A stretch of 64,000 nucleotides of DNA, from the NCBI RefSeq assembly GCF_030848575.1, contig NZ_JAVDDX010000001.1, positions 806,001-870,000 of the forward strand. Reading direction: 5' to 3'. Below are positions 61,055-64,000 of the stretch, in pieces. The notes below the pieces were generated by a model. That model was not told the DNA's origin. It saw nothing but the letters and a program-made list of their open reading frames with translations, and did no database searches. A program made the position numbers and the translations under genes. Numbering within the stretch: position 1 is the stretch's first letter; every line of letters starts with the position of its first letter. This DNA is from Haloarcula sp. H-GB4 (lineage in GTDB: Archaea; Halobacteriota; Halobacteria; Halobacteriales; Haloarculaceae).

Positions 61055-61927
61055 CTACAGCAGGTCTTCGACGTGGTCGGCGACTTCCTCAGGCGTGTCA
61101 CCGACTGGAACACCGTTGTCCTCTAGCGCGGTGATCTTCGACTGTGCGGTCCCGGTACCGGAGCCGGAGACAATAGCGCCAGCGTGACCCATGCGCTTTC
61201 CGGGTGGCGCGGTACGGCCGGCGATGAAGCCGGCGACCGGCGTGTCCATGTGCTCGCCGATGAAGCGCGCGGCCTCCTCTTCGTCTTCGCCGCCGATTTC
61301 GCCGCACATCACGACGGCGTGGGTATCGGGGTCGGCCTCGAACTGTTCGAGCGCGCCGATGAAGTCCGTCCCGATGATGGGGTCGCCGCCGATACCGATG
61401 GCCGTCGACTGGCCGATACCGCGGTTGGTGAGGTTGTCGACGACCTGGTAGGTCAGCGTCCCCGAACGGGAGACGAGACCGACGTTCCCCTCGGAGAAGA
61501 TGTTCCCCGGGAGGATACCGAGCTTGGCGACACCGGGCGTGATGACGCCGGGGCAGTTCGGACCGACGAGATGCGTGTCGGTCTCCTGCAGTTTGCGGTA
61601 GACCCGGGCCATATCCTGCGTCGGGATGCCCTCAGTGATGGCGACCACGAGGTCGATACCCTTCGCATCGAGCGCCTCGAAGCAGGCGTCGCCGGCGAAG
61701 GCCGGCGGGACGAACACGACGGCGGCGTTCGCGTCGGCCTCGCGAGCTGCGCCCTGCACGGTGTCGAACACCGGCACACCGGCGACTTCCTGCCCACCGC
61801 GGCCGGGCACTGCGCCGGCGACGACGTTCGTGCCGTACTCCAGCATCTGTTCGGTGTGGAACTTCCCTTCACCGCCGGTGATTCCCTGTACAACGACGCG
61901 CGTGTCTTCGTCGACTAGAACACTCAT
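61055..61927 (-). CDS. sucD: succinyl-CoA synthetase alpha subunit
   Basis: The 290-residue alpha subunit of the TCA-cycle ligase. The CoA-binding N-terminus reads [19 protein letters not shown], and the phosphohistidine lies in [15 protein letters not shown] near the C-terminus. [13 protein letters not shown] and [16 protein letters not shown] are family signatures. Its ATG overlaps the beta-subunit stop by 4 nt. Confidence 0.95.
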   Translation of the reverse strand: MSVLVDEDTRVVVQGITGGEGKFHTEQMLEYGTNVVAGAVPGRGGQEVAGVPVFDTVQGAAREADANAAVVFVPPAFAGDACFEALDAKGIDLVVAITEGIPTQDMARVYRKLQETDTHLVGPNCPGVITPGVAKLGILPGNIFSEGNVGLVSRSGTLTYQVVDNLTNRGIGQSTAIGIGGDPIIGTDFIGALEQFEADPDTHAVVMCGEIGGEDEEEAARFIGEHMDTPVAGFIAGRTAPPGKRMGHAGAIVSGSGTGTAQSKITALEDNGVPVGDTPEEVADHVEDLL

Positions 61928-63072
61928 GCTTCCACCTCCTTTGCGTACTCAACCGCACGCTGGACGGCGTCTTCCAGCGTATGCTCAACTGTCACCAGAT
62001 CCTCGTTCAGGATCTCCATTCCCTCCTCTGCGTTGGTCCCCGCGAGTCGGACGGTGACTGGCTTCGGAATCTCGTCGAACTGCTCCAGCGCCTGATTGAT
62101 GCCGTTGGCGACCTCGTCGCCACGGGTGATACCGCCGAAGATGTTGAACACGACGGAATCGACGTTCTCATCGGAGAACACCATATCGAGCGCGTTGGCG
62201 ATGCGGTCGGCTTTCGCGCCGCCACCAACGTCGAGGAAGTTGGCGGGCTCGCCGTCGTAGTAATCGACGAGGTCCAGCGTCGTCATCACGAGGCCCGCAC
62301 CGTTGCCGATGATACCGACGTTGCCGTCGAGTCGGACGTAGTCGAAGCCGTACTCGTCGGCCTTCTGTTCGAGTTCGTCGCCTTCTGCTGCTTCCTCGCC
62401 CATCTCCGCGATTTCGGGCTGGCGGAACAGGGCGTCACCGTCGACGTTCATGACGGCGTCGGCCGCGATGACCTCGTTGTCGCTGGTAATCATCAGCGGG
62501 TTGATTTCCGTGTCGGCGCCGTCGCGGTCGTCCCAGAGCTGGTACAGCGTCGTGAGGACGCTCGCAACGTCGTTTGCGACCTCGCGGTCGACGCCAGCCT
62601 CGTAGACGACTTTCCGGGCCTGGAACGGGTGCATTCCGAACGCGGGGTCGATGTGCTCGCGGGCGATGGCGTCGGGGTCCTCCTCGGCGACCTCCTCGAT
62701 GTTGACGCCACCTTTCGTCGAGACCATTGCGACCGGGCGGCCCTCGCCGCGGTCCATCGTCACGCCGACGTACAGCTCGTTAACGAAGTCGACGGCTTCC
62801 TCGACGAGCACCGTCGAGACGTGGTAGCCCTTGAGGTCCATCCCGATGATGTCCTCGGCGGCCTCGCGAGCCTCTTCCTTTGACTCGACGAGCTTGATGC
62901 CGCCGGCCTTACCGCGGCCGCCCACGTGGACCTGTGCCTTGATGGCGACCGGATATCCGATTTCCTCGGCCGCGTCGACGGCCTCATCTACTGTCTTGGC
63001 CAGCTGCGAGGCGGGCGTCGGGATGCCCGCGTCAGCGAAGACTTGCTTCGCCTGGTATTCGTGCAAGCGCAT
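61924..63072 (-). CDS. sucC: succinyl-CoA synthetase beta subunit
   Basis: The 382-residue ATP-grasp beta subunit. The start [18 protein letters not shown] is canonical; ATP-binding features include [20 protein letters not shown]. The tail has [16 protein letters not shown]. Frame upstream to 63132 is discarded because the start residues match the family exactly. Translationally coupled to sucD; together they form succinate-CoA ligase. Confidence 0.95.
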   Translation of the reverse strand: MRLHEYQAKQVFADAGIPTPASQLAKTVDEAVDAAEEIGYPVAIKAQVHVGGRGKAGGIKLVESKEEAREAAEDIIGMDLKGYHVSTVLVEEAVDFVNELYVGVTMDRGEGRPVAMVSTKGGVNIEEVAEEDPDAIAREHIDPAFGMHPFQARKVVYEAGVDREVANDVASVLTTLYQLWDDRDGADTEINPLMITSDNEVIAADAVMNVDGDALFRQPEIAEMGEEAAEGDELEQKADEYGFDYVRLDGNVGIIGNGAGLVMTTLDLVDYYDGEPANFLDVGGGAKADRIANALDMVFSDENVDSVVFNIFGGITRGDEVANGINQALEQFDEIPKPVTVRLAGTNAEEGMEILNEDLVTVEHTLEDAVQRAVEYAKEVEA

Positions 63073-63294
63073 GTCATGCAGAAAGGCGAGCGGTGGCGAT
63101 TTAAATCCGTCCGTTTCTCTTCCTGCGACCAAGCGGGGCTAGTCCCAGTTTACTGTGGGTGGCGAGAGCGAGCTGTGCGTACGCAGTGCCATGGATGCAG
63201 TACGGAGACTCAGAACACGAGGGCGCGTCCGCGGGTGTCCTCGCTGTCGGGTTCAATCCGATAGACCCACAGCCTCAGACTCCAAAGCGAGCAC
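63073..63294. other. divergent promoter region between sucC and the Sir2 gene
   Basis: About 220 nt with no supported gene. A short open frame on the plus strand reads as a basic, arginine-rich shadow and is not a gene. No clear TATA box or operator stands out. Confidence 0.4.
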
Positions 63295-64000
63295 ATGGCC
63301 GACGACAGGCACGGAATCGACGATATTGATGGCGATACGCTTGATGCTGTGGCTAATGCGCTTCGCACCGCCGAAACTGCTGTCGCGCTCACCGGTGCAG
63401 GCGTCTCGACAGCGTCGGGCATCCCCTCCTTTCGAGGTGACGACGGTATCTGGGAACGCCACGATCCGGCGGATTTCCACCGCCGTCGGCTCGATGCCGA
63501 CCCAGCGGGCTTCTGGGCGGACCGGCTCTCGCTTCGGGAGGCTATCTACGGCGACATAGATCCCGAACCTAACGCCGCCCACGAGGCACTGGCGACACTC
63601 GAATCTGCGGGGCACCTCGACGCCGTGCTCACGCAGAACATCGACGGGCTGCACGACGCCGCCGGGACGAACCGGGTCGTCGAACTGCACGGAACCCATC
63701 GGCGCGTGGTCTGTGACGACTGTGGCCACCGACGGGACGCGGAAGCGGTATTCGAACAGGCCGCCGAAAGCAGCGACTTGCCGCCGCGCTGTGACTGTGG
63801 CGGCGTCTACCGGCCCGATGTGGTGCTGTTCGGCGAACCAATGCCCGACGTGGCGATGAACGAAGCCCAGCGCCTCGCCCGGGACAGCGACGTGTTTCTG
63901 GCTGTGGGGTCGTCCCTGTCGGTCCAGCCGGCGTCGCTCCTGCCGAAAATCGCGGCAGAAGCGGGCAGCACGCTGGTCGTAATAAACTACGAGGAGACGC
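63295..64000 (+). CDS. Sir2-family NAD-dependent deacetylase (partial)
   Basis: The open frame runs off the window edge after 235 codons. NAD-binding motifs are ALTGAGVSTASGIPSFRG and TQNIDGLHDAAG; the catalytic histidine is in VELHGTH. A zinc site follows with C-x2-C in CDDCGHRRD and C-x-C in RCDCGG. The start ATG 63295 has a short acidic segment before the domain. Such sirtuins deacylate lysine; the C-terminal end is missing. Confidence 0.92.
   Translation, partial: MADDRHGIDDIDGDTLDAVANALRTAETAVALTGAGVSTASGIPSFRGDDGIWERHDPADFHRRRLDADPAGFWADRLSLREAIYGDIDPEPNAAHEALATLESAGHLDAVLTQNIDGLHDAAGTNRVVELHGTHRRVVCDDCGHRRDAEAVFEQAAESSDLPPRCDCGGVYRPDVVLFGEPMPDVAMNEAQRLARDSDVFLAVGSSLSVQPASLLPKIAAEAGSTLVVINYEET

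Noticed and set aside
63245-63270. A TCGGGTTCAATCCGA segment that resembles a tRNA T arm upstream of the Sir2 gene.
   Set aside because: The stem does not pair correctly with a seven-base loop and no other tRNA arm fits.
1-64000. Search for insertion sequences, CRISPR arrays, integrases or phage genes.
   Set aside because: No transposase, integrase, cas gene or regularly spaced repeat was found; only short hairpins and small in-gene repeats are present.

Overview
The window is chromosomal DNA of a halophilic archaeon, most likely Haloarcula or a close relative (inference from gene content, not from a database match). Signs: GC-rich DNA, strongly acidic proteins, promoters with a TATA box about 25-30 nt before the start codon and no leader, Tat lipoprotein signals on redox proteins, HalX response regulators, halocyanins, an MBF1/TRASH/Lrp regulator repertoire and two archaeal tRNAs. 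No insertion sequence, CRISPR array, rRNA or prophage was seen; the region reads as ordinary core plus lineage-specific chromosome.

Layout. 1-6.2 kb: aspartate-semialdehyde dehydrogenase, an SF1 helicase, tyrosyl-tRNA synthetase and a methyltransferase. 6.3-6.5 kb: tRNA-Gly(UCC) preceded by two hairpin units that carry the tRNA acceptor sequence. 6.7-13.4 kb: DNA polymerase IV with a PCNA-binding tail, BluB, a HerA-like ATPase, triosephosphate isomerase and a HalX regulator. 13.4-16.2 kb: an overlapping run hisC - AK6-like kinase - CDP-alcohol phosphatidyltransferase, followed by MBF1. 16.4-20 kb: CheC, two membrane proteins and a GMC oxidoreductase with an iron-box-like operator. 20.1-23.8 kb: tRNA-Arg(CCU) with another hairpin, TatA, peroxiredoxin, HD protein and two very small genes. 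23.9-26.9 kb: AlaX editing protein followed by a receiver-GAF protein with a substituted phospho-acceptor and a KaiC-like protein without a P-loop lysine. 26.9-31 kb: a tyrA - Rsm22-like - surE - EamA run on the minus strand.

31-36 kb holds an FAH-family enzyme, two halocyanin-type genes flanking a winged-helix regulator and a small membrane protein, and an FeS-type photolyase/cryptochrome. 36-46.2 kb is rich in metal handling: UbiB-like kinase, CopA, a TRASH-Lrp regulator, a complete Zn/Mn ABC importer, a GDT1-type cation exporter and a DtxR/MntR-type regulator. The importer promoter and the regulator promoter share the palindrome TTAGA-N4-TCTAA, and the GMC gene has TTAGG-N4-CCTAA. 46.2-53.8 kb holds small membrane and zinc-ribbon proteins, DJ-1, a HAD phosphatase, a histidine kinase, two DUF2071 paralogues, a macro-domain protein and an aldo-keto reductase.

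53.8-57.7 kb encodes a Nat-type ABC exporter in which one permease is fused to a PrsW-like intramembrane protease domain. 57.7-61 kb has two further histidine kinases and small zinc-finger proteins. sucCD follow at 61-63 kb, and a divergent Sir2-family deacetylase runs off the right edge.
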